Shown here piece by piece: positions 44,001-54,600 of a DNA stretch of 64,000 nt. The notes beneath the pieces were generated by a model. That model searched no databases and was not told the origin of the DNA. It was given only the letters and a program-made list of their open reading frames with translations. Numbering within the stretch: position 1 is the first letter of the stretch; every line of letters begins with the position of its first letter. Source of the stretch: Gigantopelta aegis (lineage: Eukaryota; Mollusca; Gastropoda; Neomphalida; Peltospiridae); NCBI RefSeq assembly GCF_016097555.1, contig NC_054704.1, positions 46,397,026 to 46,461,025 on the forward strand. Direction: 5' to 3'. The translations under genes and the position numbers were made by a program.

Positions 44001-44624
44001 GGAGAGGAGGGGCACATATCCCGAGATTGCCCTGATGGAGGTTCTAGAGGTATGCGTTGATCAATTATTGCCTCATTTTACCACTTGATTTACATATCAC
44101 GTCATAATGTGTTTTGGTCCTTGGGCCAAGTTATTCATCAGTACATATAGTTACGGATAGTTTTTATCATTTGGATGTCTGGTTTGCTTAAAATTTATGT
44201 ATGATTGCATTTTCACTTTCAGTGGCGTCTTGACGCCATTTAGATGTACAATAGTTATGTTTAGTTACGTGTTTGTAGGTTTTTGTTGTGGGTTAATGTT
44301 TAGTTTGTTTTTGTATTGCTATAAATGTTAATTACGCGACTTAGATTGCACTGTACAAATTTCAGACATTGCTACACAATTTAAAAACATTGCATAATAT
44401 ATCAGCATCTGTATGCTTGACTATTACTTGATGGGTCTGTTTCACTATTCAGTACAATGTTAGTTGACTGACAAGTTCACTATGGCTAATTTATGCTTAA
44501 AACCTTTGTTTTTCTTTAAGGTGGTGGAGGTGGTGGTGGAGGTGGAGGTGGAGGAAGTCGATCATGCTACAAGTGCGGTGAGGAAGGACACATTTCACGC
44601 GACTGTCCAGACAATGCTTATTGA
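34927..44624 (+). CDS. KH-domain, double CCHC zinc-knuckle, glycine-rich RNA-binding protein
   Basis: Nine exons (34927-35080, 36981-37036, 38056-38164, 39324-39342, 39545-39585, 40775-40805, 41717-41763, 43972-44049, 44521-44624) total 639 bases: 212 aa plus TGA. Residues 1-20 are Arg/Gly-rich. Residues 39-105 form a type I KH domain (FYIEQKDVGRIIGKGGSKI with the GKGG loop at 52-55). Gly-rich linkers follow, with two CX2CX4HX4C knuckles (C159, C162, H167, C172 and C194, C197, H202, C207), both CYKCGEEGHISRDCP. The KH resembles that of DDX43-type proteins and the knuckles those of CNBP and Vasa/GLH proteins, but no helicase domain is present. Single-stranded RNA or DNA binding is a fair inference; a germline role is speculation. 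All junction phases agree, which supports the model. I do not know a named orthologue. Confidence 0.87.
35081..36980 (+). other. KH/CCHC gene intron 1
   Basis: No exon was seen. It holds a fragment at about 35690-35860 (poly-C, GACAAGTGCTTATTTTAAAC, CAACTCCAGTTGCATTCA) that is related in part to 56810-56850, and the inverted-repeat element at 36260-36648. Confidence 0.55.
36260..36648. mobile_element. MITE-like element (CAGTGA ends, AACTCGTATGG repeats)
   Basis: The left end CAGTGAACTCGTATGAACGG, then repeated AACTCGTATGGAAA and GTGAACTCGTATGG. The right end in complement is CAGTGAGTTATTAAG, then AAACTCGTATGGAAAT. No target duplication was fixed. Confidence 0.5.
36981..37036 (+). CDS. KH/CCHC gene exon 2 (GXXG loop)
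   Basis: The acceptor is ATTTTTCAG and the donor AAAG-GTATGT. Encodes GKGGSKIRDLQNESGANIK, the invariant loop and second helix of the KH fold. Confidence 0.92.
37347..37590 (+). mobile_element. dispersed element, partial copy of the 61955 type
   Basis: TTTTACTAAATAATAGTAAT, AATCAGATATGTCAGAG, TTAACTGCAACATTTGAC, TTATTTACTAGCCCAAC and CATAATCTAGAAGCCCTG match the element at 61955-62303. The right end (CTAGAAGCCCTG) is kept; the left end is lost. Confidence 0.7.
38056..38164 (+). CDS. KH/CCHC gene exon 3 (end of KH domain)
   Basis: The acceptor is TTTTTGCAG and the donor AATA-GTAAGC. Encodes VYSRDVQRGEQVKVEIT, then GNQDCQLRAKDLIDNI and TLN; the exon leaves one base. This completes the KH fold (beta strands and the third helix). 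Confidence 0.92.
38863..39196 (+). mobile_element. CAGGG-ended DNA element, 6-bp target duplication
   Basis: Ends CAGGGTTAGCTCTG and (in complement) CAGGGCTAGCCCCGG. CTTGAA flanks both sides (38857-38862 and 39197-39202). Its right half shares GTGAAATAGATGTCAAACA and TATAACTGCTAATCGCAG with 11060-11140. It is in intron 3 of the KH gene. Confidence 0.72.
39324..39342 (+). CDS. KH/CCHC gene exon 4 (19-bp microexon)
   Basis: The acceptor is TTTTCAG. It reads (S)DGFGD(R) and ends with AG before GTTCGT. An alternative donor 4 bp on (GTAACA) would bring a stop in the next exon, so the first donor is preferred. This is the least certain exon boundary in the gene. Confidence 0.75.
39545..39585 (+). 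CDS. KH/CCHC gene exon 5 (41-bp microexon)
   Basis: The acceptor is ATTTCAG and the donor GGAG-GTAAAA. Encodes PYGGDR followed by a run of Gly from GGA codons. Confidence 0.82.
39586..40774 (+). other. KH/CCHC gene intron 5
   Basis: AT-rich intron without a recognised exon or repeat. A poorly conserved block at 40185-40330 shows no partner in this window. Confidence 0.5.
40775..40805 (+). CDS. KH/CCHC gene exon 6 (31-bp microexon)
   Basis: The acceptor is CTTTTCAG and the donor TACAG-GTTTGT. Encodes (G)YGYSNGDDY(R). Confidence 0.83.
41280..41470 (+). repeat. dispersed repeat (GTTGCAAGTTTTAATTTCTGA type), copy 1
   Basis: AAGTTTTAATTTCTGAA, GTCTACAGGTCA-AACGTAAC and TTGTGCCCTGG recur in the same order at about 59080-59210. 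Ends unclear. Confidence 0.55.
41717..41763 (+). CDS. KH/CCHC gene exon 7
   Basis: The acceptor is TATTTCAG and the donor GGTG-GTGAGT. Encodes GGGGGYGRRGGGGGG. The GGT/GGC repeat is prone to slippage. Confidence 0.85.
41817..43716 (+). mobile_element. 1.9-kb CAGGGTTGAAAATTA DNA transposon relic (hAT-like)
   Basis: Inverted ends CAGGGTTGAAAATTAACATG and, in complement, CAGGGTTGAAAATTAGCAGT. TGTAAA flanks both sides exactly (41811-41816 and 43717-43722). A shorter relative at 46183-47383 has the same order of blocks but lacks the TTAA-flanked insert at 42514-43214. A SINE tail fragment (TTTTATTTAATGATGCTCAA) lies near 42353. No transposase frame was found. It fills most of intron 7 of the KH gene. 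Confidence 0.8.
42514..43214. mobile_element. TTAA-flanked element nested in the 41817 element (piggyBac-like MITE)
   Basis: TTAA at 42514-42517 and 43211-43214 brackets inverted ends CCTTTAGACTACTG and, in complement, CCTTCTGACTACTG. The sister copy of the host element (46183-47383) has no insert at the matching place, which supports a real nested insertion. TTAA duplication is the hallmark of piggyBac-like elements but also of Kolobok, so the family is inferred. Confidence 0.75.
43972..44049 (+). CDS. KH/CCHC gene exon 8 (first zinc knuckle)
   Basis: The acceptor is TTATTGCAG and the donor AGAG-GTATGC. Encodes GGSRACYKCGEEGHIS then RDCPDGGSR. All four zinc ligands are present. Confidence 0.93.
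44521..44624 (+). CDS. KH/CCHC gene exon 9 (second zinc knuckle and stop)
   Basis: The acceptor is TTCTTTAAG. A run of Gly codons leads to SRSCYKCGEEGHISRDC, PDNAY and TGA (44622-44624). The knuckle is identical in protein to that of exon 8 from CYKC to RDCP, yet differs at many third positions, so the duplication is old and under selection. Confidence 0.93.
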
Positions 44625-44746
44625 TCGTGTAGACTGTGCATTGATTGGATAATTGGATTTATCAATACAAATGAAACTCACCTACCGATTGCTAGACTTT
44701 ATTGTGCACTGGTTTGATTACCAGTTTTATCATTACTTCAGTGAAA

Positions 44747-45813
44747 AATAAAAACAATGTGTATCGTGATCGAACTGAATTTGATTTTCATAAGTAACTA
44801 CAGTACTTGTCCCTTTGTTCAGTTCAAAATTGGTCAGTGACAAGGCAATAGTTTGTAAGGACCCCACTTAATACTTAGATCCTGGAAACAAACTCTGTTG
44901 GAATATTGAAATGGCATTGCATTAGTTGTGTTGTATTAACAGATCTCCATCCTTGGCGCCATTTGCTTTCCATAATGTTTGAGACTTGTAAAGTAATCCA
45001 TGTACTTTGTGAAACTTGACATTTTCTGCGAGTTGTATACAATAAGTGGATATGCGTTGCACCTGTGTAAAGGAACCTGTTCGAAATGGATGGCCTGTGT
45101 TGTGGCAGTGTTGGTTACCTATTTACATGTACTGGGATACGAGTTGGAATACACATGGCATCTTTTATGAATCTGTTACCCCTACTTAATAAAACGCAAA
45201 TGTTTTCAGTTGCTAGCTGTTGATACTTCGCAAAGCTCAAATTGTGGATTGGGACGCATTCTGTTGCTTCTCAAATTTTAATCTATTGATAATAGCAAGG
45301 CTGTTTAAGAAATTAGTTTTCCTCCTGAGACTTGTAATGGAACTTTTTAACAATGTGTAATGCTCGAGATAAATGTGTATAAAAGCTTATGATTTTTATT
45401 ATCACTTTGGAAAGTTAGTGATTTTTTATGTATGTGGAATGCTCTCCAAAATGAGATGAAAGTAAAACCTGCATTCGAAATAGATTTTCATGAAGCACAT
45501 TATGAATTTAAGTGATATTTTTTACCTGCTCCATGTTGCGAGCCTTGCAAGATGTTACGAGACTTTACCAATAGATTTCAATGAATGTAGTAGTTCGCAT
45601 TTGTCACGGTGTACCTGGCTCCTACAATGTATTTCCAGTATGTAGCACATTTTAGGGTACACGTAAGTGTAAACTTTATTTGGAAATAATACTTCGAGAT
45701 GTGTCCATTATTCTATGTGCTGATGATGTAACATGATGATTGTGGCTAACTTAACATAACGTGAATACAAATACCTGTTTAAATAACGTGAATACAAATG
45801 CCTGTTTAATAAA
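44747..45813 (+). terminator. KH/CCHC gene 3' UTR and polyadenylation signals
   Basis: AATAAA occurs at 44747-44752, 45188-45193 and 45808-45813. The region from the stop to about 45.8 kb has no recognised repeat, which fits a long 3' UTR with alternative ends. A 27-bp tandem duplication (ATAACGTGAATACAAAT and following bases) lies at 45756-45808. Confidence 0.6.
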
Positions 45814-46182
45814 ATTGCGTACAACCAAGTGATTAATCTGTTGTTAATTTGATTCATTATTAATGGAGAACAGTCGTATTTGCAAATGCTTGTTCTTTTA
45901 GGACAGTTGAGGGAAAAGATATTTCTTTTTGTATTGGTTTAAATAAGGTTCGGGACTGGTAAAGCTTGATGGGTGGTAGGTGGGCAGGCCTCCCAGACCT
46001 ATATTTCCTTGAACAAATTTTTATAGGATCCTATAAAACTCCTTTATTGAGATTCATTTCCTATATTCGACTCGATTGCTTTGCCAAAATGCCGATGAAT
46101 AAAATGTTTCCTAGTTATATTCAGTGAAATTATCCTGGATATCAAAATGGACTGCTGGCAAGCCTTGGTATATATTTGTAAA

Positions 46183-47383
46183 TGGGGTTAAAAATTAACA
46201 TGAAAACCATGGTCACCAGTTGAAGAAAAATCTTACTGGCTCTTCTCAAATTCAACTATCCCTCCAATTTAACTTTTTTTTTAATAATAACCATGTATAA
46301 TGATAACCATATATATATATATATATATATATAGTCCATTTGCGTCTATATATATATATATATATAGTCCATTTGCGTCTAAAGGAAACCGATGAATTGG
46401 CATTAACTTAACGAATAAAGTTAAAATTCACAGTATACCAACCCAAATCGCATTTAAAGAGAAGAAAAGAAACGGCCCAGTATAAATAAGTTACTATTAA
46501 ATGATACAGATTAAATATAATTTTTAATATAGGGATCAAAAAAAAAAGAGGTGCTTCAATATGGAGAACTCTCCAGTAAAGGATCTCCTTGGGAGTGACT
46601 GCCATCCTAAAGAATCCTAGAATCGTCAACTATTTTGCTAAATGCTCAATCGACTCAGCATTGTGCAGAGATGGGGCCCTGATCTCGTATTACGTTGGAT
46701 TTATCCTATGCAGTTTTATAAATATATATTGTTTTTATTTACACTGAATGTTTTACCCCAAAAAACATTTCAGATGATATGGGTTTACAATTTAATAAAT
46801 TAAAGTTTTTATATGAATTTTATCTTTAGGCCTACATGCCAGTTAACTGACTAGAAATAATCCATGTAGTAATGGAACATTTCATTGTTAGTGTTAGTTA
46901 AGTACATGTTAAAATTTGATTTTTGTCCCGGAATAATATAAGCTAATTAAATACGATTAATACATTGAATAATGTCAAAAAGTAGGTCTACTAAATAATT
47001 ATGGTGTATCCAGTCCATTAATCCGACAACTTAAAAAAAATTCCCAAAACATGTTTGCAATACGTTTTTGAGCTATATTTTTTTTTAAAGCCTCGGACCA
47101 AAATCTCAGAAGTTGAGGCCGAGTCTGTTAAGTCTGGCGTTGTCAATATATAGAACATGTTCAATAATGTTGTCTGTTGCCAGATCTGTAGCTCGCGCCA
47201 GCACAATAGCGGTGTGTTTGTCATTTGATTCAGTTCCAGTGCGTTAATTTTTCACCTGGTATCTTATTCACCAGATTCTAAAATCAATGGTCGCCCAACG
47301 GACTACCTTTGTGAAATTCATAGTCTCCCATAGCCAATAAAGGTCGCTACGGGCAACCGGGCAACTGCTAATTTTCAACCCCG
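46183..47383 (+). mobile_element. CAGGGTTGAAAATTA element, second copy (1.2 kb)
   Basis: Diverged ends GGGGTTAAAAATTAACATG and TGCTAATTTTCAACCCCG. Inner order as in 41817-43716 (GGTCACCAGTTGAAG, GCATT-ACTT, TTTACACTGAA, AATCCATGTAGTAATGGAAC, GGGCAACCGGGCAACTGC). It carries two (AT)n tracts, at about 46306-46332 and 46349-46364, each followed by AGTCCATTTGCGTCT. It has no TTAA insert. Confidence 0.75.
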
Positions 47384-47547
47384 TTGAGGTAGTAGATGGT
47401 ATCTTGTGTACATATGCAAGGTAAGAACATACCATTAGTAATGTAAATGTCTTTAAAAATCCGTGTAAAATGTATCAATAATCGTCAAAATTTTCCGTAT
47501 TTGACTCAAATTTCTATAAAATATTTTGTATGCCAGTATACTGGGTG

Positions 47548-47735
47548 GGCCTATGGGCTCGTTCCAGCCAGCACCACTACAGGTATCAACGGCTGTGGTG
47601 TGTATGCTATCAATATAAAAGATCCCTTGTTACTAATGTCAAATGTAGTGGGTTTCCTCTCTCAAGGCTTTGAAAATTACCAAATGTTTGACATCCAATA
47701 GCCAATTAATATATCATTGGTGTTGAAACTAACGA
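47548..47735 (+). mobile_element. SINE family A, partial and diverged
   Basis: CTCGTTCCAGCCAGCACCAC, ATAAAAGATCCCTTGTTAC, GGGTTTCCTCTCTCAAG and TTACCAAATGTTTGACATCC mark the body and tail. The head is missing. Confidence 0.65.
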
Positions 47736-47899
47736 CTTTTTGTATCGGTTTAAATAAAGTTTTGTATATTACACATGGATCTTTTCAGGATGTACATGCC
47801 ATTTTGATCCATTACATTAGTACTGCAGTTAAGCAAACTAAATTTGCTCACTCCACCCTCTCCTCTCCCAACCCCCCCCCCCCCCTCCCAAAGTTAAAA

Positions 47900-49290
47900 C
47901 CAGTTTTATCGATTCAACATTTTAGAACTTTTTCTAGCTGCTAATAAATTCAATATAAATGTTTTATTGTTGTTGAACATCTTATGGATGCAACTGTTGG
48001 ACATCAATTTACGTTTTGGTAGGCGAGAAACTTTATTTGAAAGTGGCAAAGAATAAAAAAATAAAAAAATTCAATGGTATTCATCTGTCGGTTTGTATTG
48101 ATCGGGAATCAGTAATTTGGCATGTAAAGTAATAATGAATAACAGTTTTTAAAATATTAGTTTTAAACCGATACCAACTTGAAAATGCGTCATACAATTA
48201 AAATGCCAACGTAAAAGTTTTATTAAATTTCGATGATATAATATTTAATAGGATAAATTTTCCTTTTTGATACAACCACTAGTAACAATTTTGTAAAACT
48301 ACCTCGACTGTTCCTGCATTTGTCATTTGTCTTGACCCATATATTAAACTTGGTCAATCCAATTTGTCAACAACAAAAAATAATTAAAAGGTATTTGTTT
48401 AAAAGTGGATGTATATACAAGTTCTAACATTGATTAGTTACATGCAAAATAGGTGTAGTTTTACAGTGGTGGCTCCAGAAGATCCATTTAGGGGAGGGGG
48501 TGGGGGCAGTGACATGAAGTGGAATGCCAAGGGAGATTTGGATGGGGATCATTAAAAATTGAAAATTAATATATAATAAAATTATAACTATCGCAAAATT
48601 ATGGGGGGCTGCTCCCCCCTCCCCGATCCGCCTGTTGTTTAAAATGTCTTGAAATAAATGTACATTCCCTCCTTTTGGCATTACAAATTGAGGACCTTTT
48701 TGACAAAGTTCAGTCATAGTTGAATGAAACTCATTGTGGTTGAGGGTGGGGAATCTTGTAAGTGTTATGTAAGATGGTTCCAAACAGCAATCGAAAAAGA
48801 GTGGCAACAACTGGTGGTCATATGCTTTCTTTACCATTAGGTGGGACACTCTGATCGTCCCATATGTCAGGCTTGCTTTCAGTCTTACGCCATTTATAAC
48901 TGTTGGGGGTTTTTTTTAATGAAAGAATGAGATTGAATTTTTCCTGACAAACATCATACCAATTACAGAAGACTGAAGATTATTTTCTAAGTGCAAGAAG
49001 GGATATACAGGTATTGGCAATGAAAAAAGTAACACTGACAATACACATTCTCGATTCATTCACATTTTGTACATTTATAGAAATAAATTATTCAATTGTA
49101 TATTGAAGATGTCTGTTCATTTGACTTCTTCCACCATTATTATAATAGTCTAAATTTGAACAATATTTTGGAAGGTAAAAATATATCTGTTCCTTGTTAT
49201 TATGTTGACAACTCTCGGATCAAGTGAATGATGTTAATATTCTCATATCCACTAGATCCTGTTCTGATGGACAATTTTAGATTTACTAAC
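47900..49290. other. intergenic, little recognised
   Basis: Mostly AT-rich. A block at 48463-48640 has G-rich GGGGAGGGGGTGGGG and C-rich CCCCCCTCCCCGATCC in opposite orientation, perhaps a short inverted element. The 141-codon minus-strand frame at 48424-48849 overlaps this and shows no family. Confidence 0.45.
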
Positions 49291-49304
49291 GGAGGGACAA
49301 AACA

Positions 49305-49560
49305 TTTAAAGGCACATACCCTAGTTTTTAAACACGAAGGCATTTTTTTTTTTTTTTACTATTGGAGCTGTTTTTGTTAACTGAAATCATGTTTAGATTA
49401 TCCATCCCCGTACATTCGTAGTGTTTTTGGTTATCCTAGTGTTTTTAATGTCACAAAATGCATTTCTCATATTTTTTAAAATGCGCATGCATTTGAGAAG
49501 TAACATATTATATCATATAGAGTCCAGTTTTAGAGGGTATTTCACCATTTCAAAGTCTGA
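49305..49560 (+). repeat. possible MITE (TTTAAAGGCACATACCCTAG type)
   Basis: Starts TTTAAAGGCACATACCCTAG with AACACGAAGGCATT, and ends near GTCCAGTTTTAGAGGGTAT. The partial inverse match of CATACCCTAGTTTTTAAAC with the right end suggests a short inverted element. I recall such a motif from mollusc genomes but there is no partner in the window. Confidence 0.4.
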
Positions 49561-50206
49561 CTAATGTTTCACTCAATTGTAATTTTATCCAGATGTGTTT
49601 ACAGGTTTGTAGATTAACCAATCTGATTAATTAGATTGTAGATTAACTGAACTTAGTGTTAATATTTTTGGTTGAAACTAGGATTTTTTTTTTTGGGGGG
49701 GGGGGGGGGGTGCTAGTCGTCCCCACATTCTTATTTGCCAAAACCGCCAACGCCCTATAGGCCCACTATTAACAGAATATAAAAGTACAAGTGCAGAAAT
49801 AAATTTCAGATAACTTGCCTGAGAATATTTTCGGTTAATTCGAAAAAAAAAAAATTAACAAATGCATACACCCACACATGTACACTCCATACACCAATAT
49901 CACATTACAAGAATCAATATAAAATCGAATTATTATGTATAAATTATAATATGTATTATTATAAAATTTATCCAAAACTATTTTATTTAAGAAATGTTAA
50001 ATATCAATCTCAATTCCGGTTACAAAGTAATTTAATCTACAAGAGATTTGAGTAGGATTAAATAAATTATCCAAATTCATTATTAAACCTAAATATTTCA
50101 AATGTTCTACCATTCCAGTTTTGTTTTACATTAATTTGTATAATGTTGAATATCGACCGTTCCACAAATAGAACAGTTGGGATTAGAAGAGGTTTTTGTT
50201 TTGAGG

Positions 50207-50400
50207 ATTTAGCTCAGTCGATTAAGTGCTTGCCTGAGGTGCTTGCGTCGCAGGATCGAACCACCACCGTGGATCCATTAAAGTGATTGGGTGTTTTCTC
50301 GTTCCAACCAGTCCACCACAACTGGTCAAAGGCCGTGACCAGTATGTCCCTGTCTGGGAAAGTGCATATATACGATCCCTTGCTGCATTAGGAAAAATGT
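50207..50400 (+). mobile_element. SINE family A, 3'-truncated
   Basis: A good head: GATTTAGCTCAGTCGATTAA (A box) and CGTCGCAGGATCGAACC (B box). It runs to CGATCCCTTGCTGCATTAGG and then stops without the tail. Confidence 0.78.
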
Positions 50401-51980
50401 AAAATAAACCAGGAATGTAATTTGAGCCTGAGAATACATGTTTTCCATCTTCAAGTCTTTATTAATCGACTCGTTGTTATAAAATGCTGAGTGAAATCAG
50501 TTTTGGGTTATTTTAAATGAATGAATGAATGAATGGTTTAACGACACCCCAGCACGAAAAATATATCGAATATTGGGTGTCAAACTATGGCAAAGGTTTA
50601 TTTTGACTTGTGTTCAGTCGCATGGCCTTGATTTGTAACATGGCAATTTCAGGTTTTTCACCCTATTACATCAAACATTTGTTCATAAATTCAGGTGCCT
50701 TAAATATTTTTCTGAGTTTTTAATTAATATTTAATTATCTAAGTGATGTTTATCTCGGTTTTCTTATTTTTATCAATATTTGGGGTGGGTACACAATATG
50801 ACACATTTTGGGAGAATGACTCATTCATATATATATATATCTTACATTTGCAGTGTAATCAAAGTATTTGATATTTCAGTCAATAATTCCAAATATCCAG
50901 TTACAAAAACAGTTTATGCTCCATTTTTCTAACATAGCATTCTGGGAGGGGTGTTCGACTATAACGTAATGCAAAATGTTGCATTTTTATACACCTTCCT
51001 CGACGTAACTGCTAAACAAGGAGAGGAGTAGAAAGGATTATGTCCCAACCAAAAAAATTAAATAAAAATGGAAGGATGTTTGATTACATTACCTCAGAAT
51101 TTCAATTATGGTTAGAAATTGTTTGTTGATATATTGTTTCATGTTTTAATGATCATCATATGGTCAAATGTGTAGATATTCTTTTCTAATTGCCATTTCA
51201 GCAGTTTGTTAAAACGACTGGTTCGTAGAAATATTTTAAAGGAAAGATTGGTAACTTTAATATTTTTTCGGTCGTCTATTTATAATAAGACTAATTTGAA
51301 CCTTTTTAATAAATCCACAAAATCATGGATGAAATGTTTCACTAACATATGTTAGTGTGATCTTCAATATAACTCGATGCAGAGACAACTGGCAAAGATG
51401 TGTGTTTAAACAAGGGGTACGTAACGAACCTTTTGGGTGTTTTAAATACCCTAAAACGTACTAACATTGTCGTTTATAATATTTTAGTTTGGTTTTAGCA
51501 TTGTTATAGCTGTGCACATTTTTTATTTACCCAAAGTTAGTTGAAATATAAAAAATTGGTTTTGATATATTATGAAAGATCCGTTACATTTAACATGTGG
51601 GGACCTTCGACATCTAAGTAAACTGAAAAAATGTCAATATATCATCTACACTATTGCAGATACGTTCAGATAAAATCATGTTGCCATCAGATTACTGATT
51701 ATTTTTGTTTACAAATTAAAATAGTATGGTGTTTCGTTTCTGAACAAATTTCACGACATGTCTTGTACGTTCAGCTTCACTAGAAAGAGTCAACTGCAGA
51801 GGACATCTCACGCAAAGTCATTCTGTGCATTACAACTGTCTTCAAGAACATTCACTTCAATTTCTCAACGGGTTTGAACACAATACATGTACTTATATGT
51901 TTCCAGTTTATAACAAATTGTTAAGAGTCTTGTGTTAAAATCCAAATAGATTTATATTCCTCATATGCTGTAAACAGTTT
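50400..51980. other. intergenic, no recognised gene
   Basis: An ATGA run and AATGGTTTAACGACACCCC at about 50515-50550 resemble a SINE tail start. Otherwise AT-rich single-copy-looking sequence. Confidence 0.45.
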
Positions 51981-52188
51981 TATTAAAATTAGCTCCACTA
52001 TTACATGTGGATCTAACAGCAGCCAGTTGGAGCTCATGTCCACCAATCAAAACCTTACTTGCAGAATCATGCCAGTGATTTAAAAATAATTTGAAAACAT
52101 TCCGAATTATCCTGAGGGTATACGATATGTTTCATGTGAATTACGAATGCCTTATCTAGACCAGTAGAACTAATTTTAATCAGATTGC
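51981..52188 (+). mobile_element. MITE (TTAAAATTAGCTCCAC ends)
   Basis: Left end TATTAAAATTAGCTCCAC and right end GAACTAATTTTAATCAGATT are inverted. The left two thirds match 28745-28876 in the opposite orientation almost without change. Confidence 0.7.
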
Positions 52189-52269
52189 TAACAACACTGC
52201 GTAGTCTCCAATGTCCAGGTAATATTTCGTCTGTAAATAATAATTTAAATAAGCGACGACTCTAAAGAT

Positions 52270-52860
52270 CACGTTCCTCAAAGGGTGGTAGTTTGATTTA
52301 CGAAATTCTCCCCTAGGTTCGAATGTAATATTTGGAATAGCGTGATTCCAAGTAAAGTTTTGTCTGTCCTCACTAAGCGGAATATCGACTCCATTGTGTT
52401 AATGCGGGCTATTGCAGATACTCCCAGGTCTCTTGTGGAACCAAGCAAATGTTCTAAAATCATATTAACTGGTTTTAATAATTTTTTATGATTATTTGGA
52501 ATTAAATTTTCTTCAGCCAAAACATAATAGATAATTTTGCTCTTGTAATTGCAAGAGGTGCTACCCCAAGCTTAACCTGAATACTTTTTGTAGGTGTCCT
52601 AATATATGCTTTTTATATAATCTTGTGGGCCTTATTTTGAACAACATTTAAAACGTGCTTAGCGCCACAGAAGACCTGGGCACCATAATGCGGTTTGGAA
52701 ATCATATCCGTATTAAAAAACATCTTGAAAGTTTTGCTATCAAATCCCCACGTAGTCCCGGAGAGTACTCTTGAGCACATTTGTTTGTGCCTGAACTGCT
52801 CCATAACAGGCGAAAGTCAGCCTACAGAGGTAGTTTGAACCATATACCGTGGGCAAAACC
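52270..52860 (-). mobile_element. LINE fragment (3' end of a reverse-transcriptase frame)
   Basis: On the minus strand, pieces read SKPHYGAQVFCGAKHVL, VVQNKAHKII, then KLGVAPLAITRAKLSI in a shifted frame, and HLLGSTRDLGVSAIARI. The Y-GA--W-, VQNKA-K-I, LG--PL order is that of the C-terminal part of non-LTR (Jockey/CR1/RTE-like) polyproteins. It is short and broken by at least one frameshift and a stop. The clade cannot be told. Confidence 0.5.
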
Positions 52861-53354
52861 AGCTGTGTAAACAAAGCACCTGACTGTGAGTCATAGGTAC
52901 ATATATGATGATTTAATTGTTTATTAAAGTGTCAAATGACAATATACATAAAATTATACAAAACAAACATAAATTATAGGCTCTATTGCCACCTAGCCTA
53001 AATAGACTTATTGGACACCTAAAACATTTTATTACATGAAACTGAAAATAATTTTACGATATAAAACTTTCTTACACACCCGTTGGTGAGAACACCTTAT
53101 ATTATTTTTGATAACACATGGGTTGTTAACACACGTACGTGTGTGTTAACAATTTCAAGACATACGACTGGCTGCTCCTATGTGATGACCAGGTAACCAG
53201 TGCCATGCAGCCAATGAAAAACTACACGATGGAAATCGATGAGACTGTGACGTATAGTTAACCTGACATGCATGCGTCTGTGTCGCGTAAGTCAGCTACA
53301 AGTACAACGGCTGTAAATAACTTTTAGTAGAAAAATATTTTAAAACCTGTTTTT

Positions 53355-53525
53355 TTGAGGATATGTAAGAAATAGAATAATACATTAGTGTCCGTTAGAT
53401 ACCATTTATCTCACAACTCGTTTAAAAACGTATCGAACTCGCTTTCGCTCATTAGATACATTTTAAAACAACTCGTTGTGTGATAAATAGTATCTAATGG
53501 CCACTCATGTATTATTTTCTACAGA
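53355..53525. mobile_element. palindromic element, copy 2 (inverted relative to 31300)
   Basis: It shares GAGGATATGTAAGAAATAG, AATAATACATTAGTGTCCG, TTAGATACCATTTATCTCAC and the centre CTCGCTTTCGCTC with 31300-31475 in reverse complement. It is a near-perfect palindrome about 22 kb from copy 1. Confidence 0.75.
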
Positions 53526-53579
53526 GTAAAACAAATCTAGTATTCTAGTGCTTATAATATTCTAACTGCTTATATTTGT

Positions 53580-54600
53580 ACCCTCATAACAATTGGAATC
53601 GGTCTTGAGTGGAGTTCAACAATTGCGTAATATTCTGGGGGATGCTGGGAGTGGACACTACTTGGATAACTACAACAACTCCAGAAGAAGTTGTACGCTA
53701 CCTAATTGAGTCGCCTCCAGCCCTATTCCTTATTAATATTGATAAGCTGGCCTCAACGTGTAGTCGACGACAAGCAAACGAAAAGAAGAAATTACCATCA
53801 AATTAAATATAGATTAAATTAAATTTTTAATACAGGGGCGAAAACAAAATGCTAGAACAGTCAATGTGTGCGGCTTCAGTTGTATCTTCACTGACACTGA
53901 ATAAATCGATAATGCCATACACGAAAAATAAAGGTAGAATTTCGCTTATTACTTCTGTCGCGCCGTACGCGTGCAGTTAGGATACGGCGATTGAAATCAA
54001 TGTTTGTTTGTTTGTTTGTTTTGTTTAACGACACGACTAGAGCACATTGATTAATTAATCATCGGCTATTGGATGTCTCACATTTGGTAGTTATGACTCG
54101 TAGTCATCAGAGGAAGCCCGCTACATTTTTCTTTTATATGCACTTTCTCAGACAGAAAAGCACATACCTCGGCCTTTGACCAGTTATGGTGCACTGGTTG
54201 AAACGACACCCCCCCCCCCCCAAATCAGTTGAATTGATCCACCGAGGTGATTCGATCTTGCGACGCAACTAACTGAGCTAAATTCCGAGCCCTAAAGGTA
54301 GAATTGCACTTCCTTCTTAAGTTTGGTTGTTCCGTCAGCCTTCATATCTGTATCAAAAAAAAAAAAAAAAAGAGAAAAAGATTTAACCTTTACAATTTGA
54401 TGGTAATTTGTAAAGAAACTATTTTATTTACATCGATTTTTTTTTCTTTTTCTTTTTTTTTTTTAGTTTGTATGGGTTTAAAAGTTAATAATATGTTTAT
54501 ATATAGGCCTATATATTAACTTTATTCATTGTAAAGTTACATGCCAATTCATCGGTTCCCTTTTGACGCAAACGGCTCCTAACCAGTCTTTGAACGTTTA
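53580..54600 (+). mobile_element. diverged CAGGGTTGAAAATTA-family copy, interrupted by a SINE
   Basis: TTTTTAATACAGGGGCGAAAA, AATGCTAGAACAGTCAA, GGTAGAATT, GTATGGGTTTAAAAGTTAAT and TTACATGCCAATTCATCGGT match internal blocks of 41817-43716 and 26110-26685. The terminal CAGGG ends are not visible, so limits are approximate. Confidence 0.5.
53942..54292 (-). mobile_element. SINE family A, 13-bp target duplication
   Basis: TAAAGGTAGAATT lies at 53929-53941 and 54293-54305. Between is a minus-strand SINE with TTTAACGACACGACTAGAGC, ATCATCGGCTATTGGATGTC, AAAGCACATACCTCGGCC and CGATCTTGCGACGC, plus about 55 bp of extra sequence at the tail side. It interrupts the older repeat copy. Confidence 0.8.

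Noticed and set aside
48424-48849. 141-codon minus-strand frame
   Set aside because: No family similarity; it overlaps G-rich inverted sequence and low-complexity DNA.
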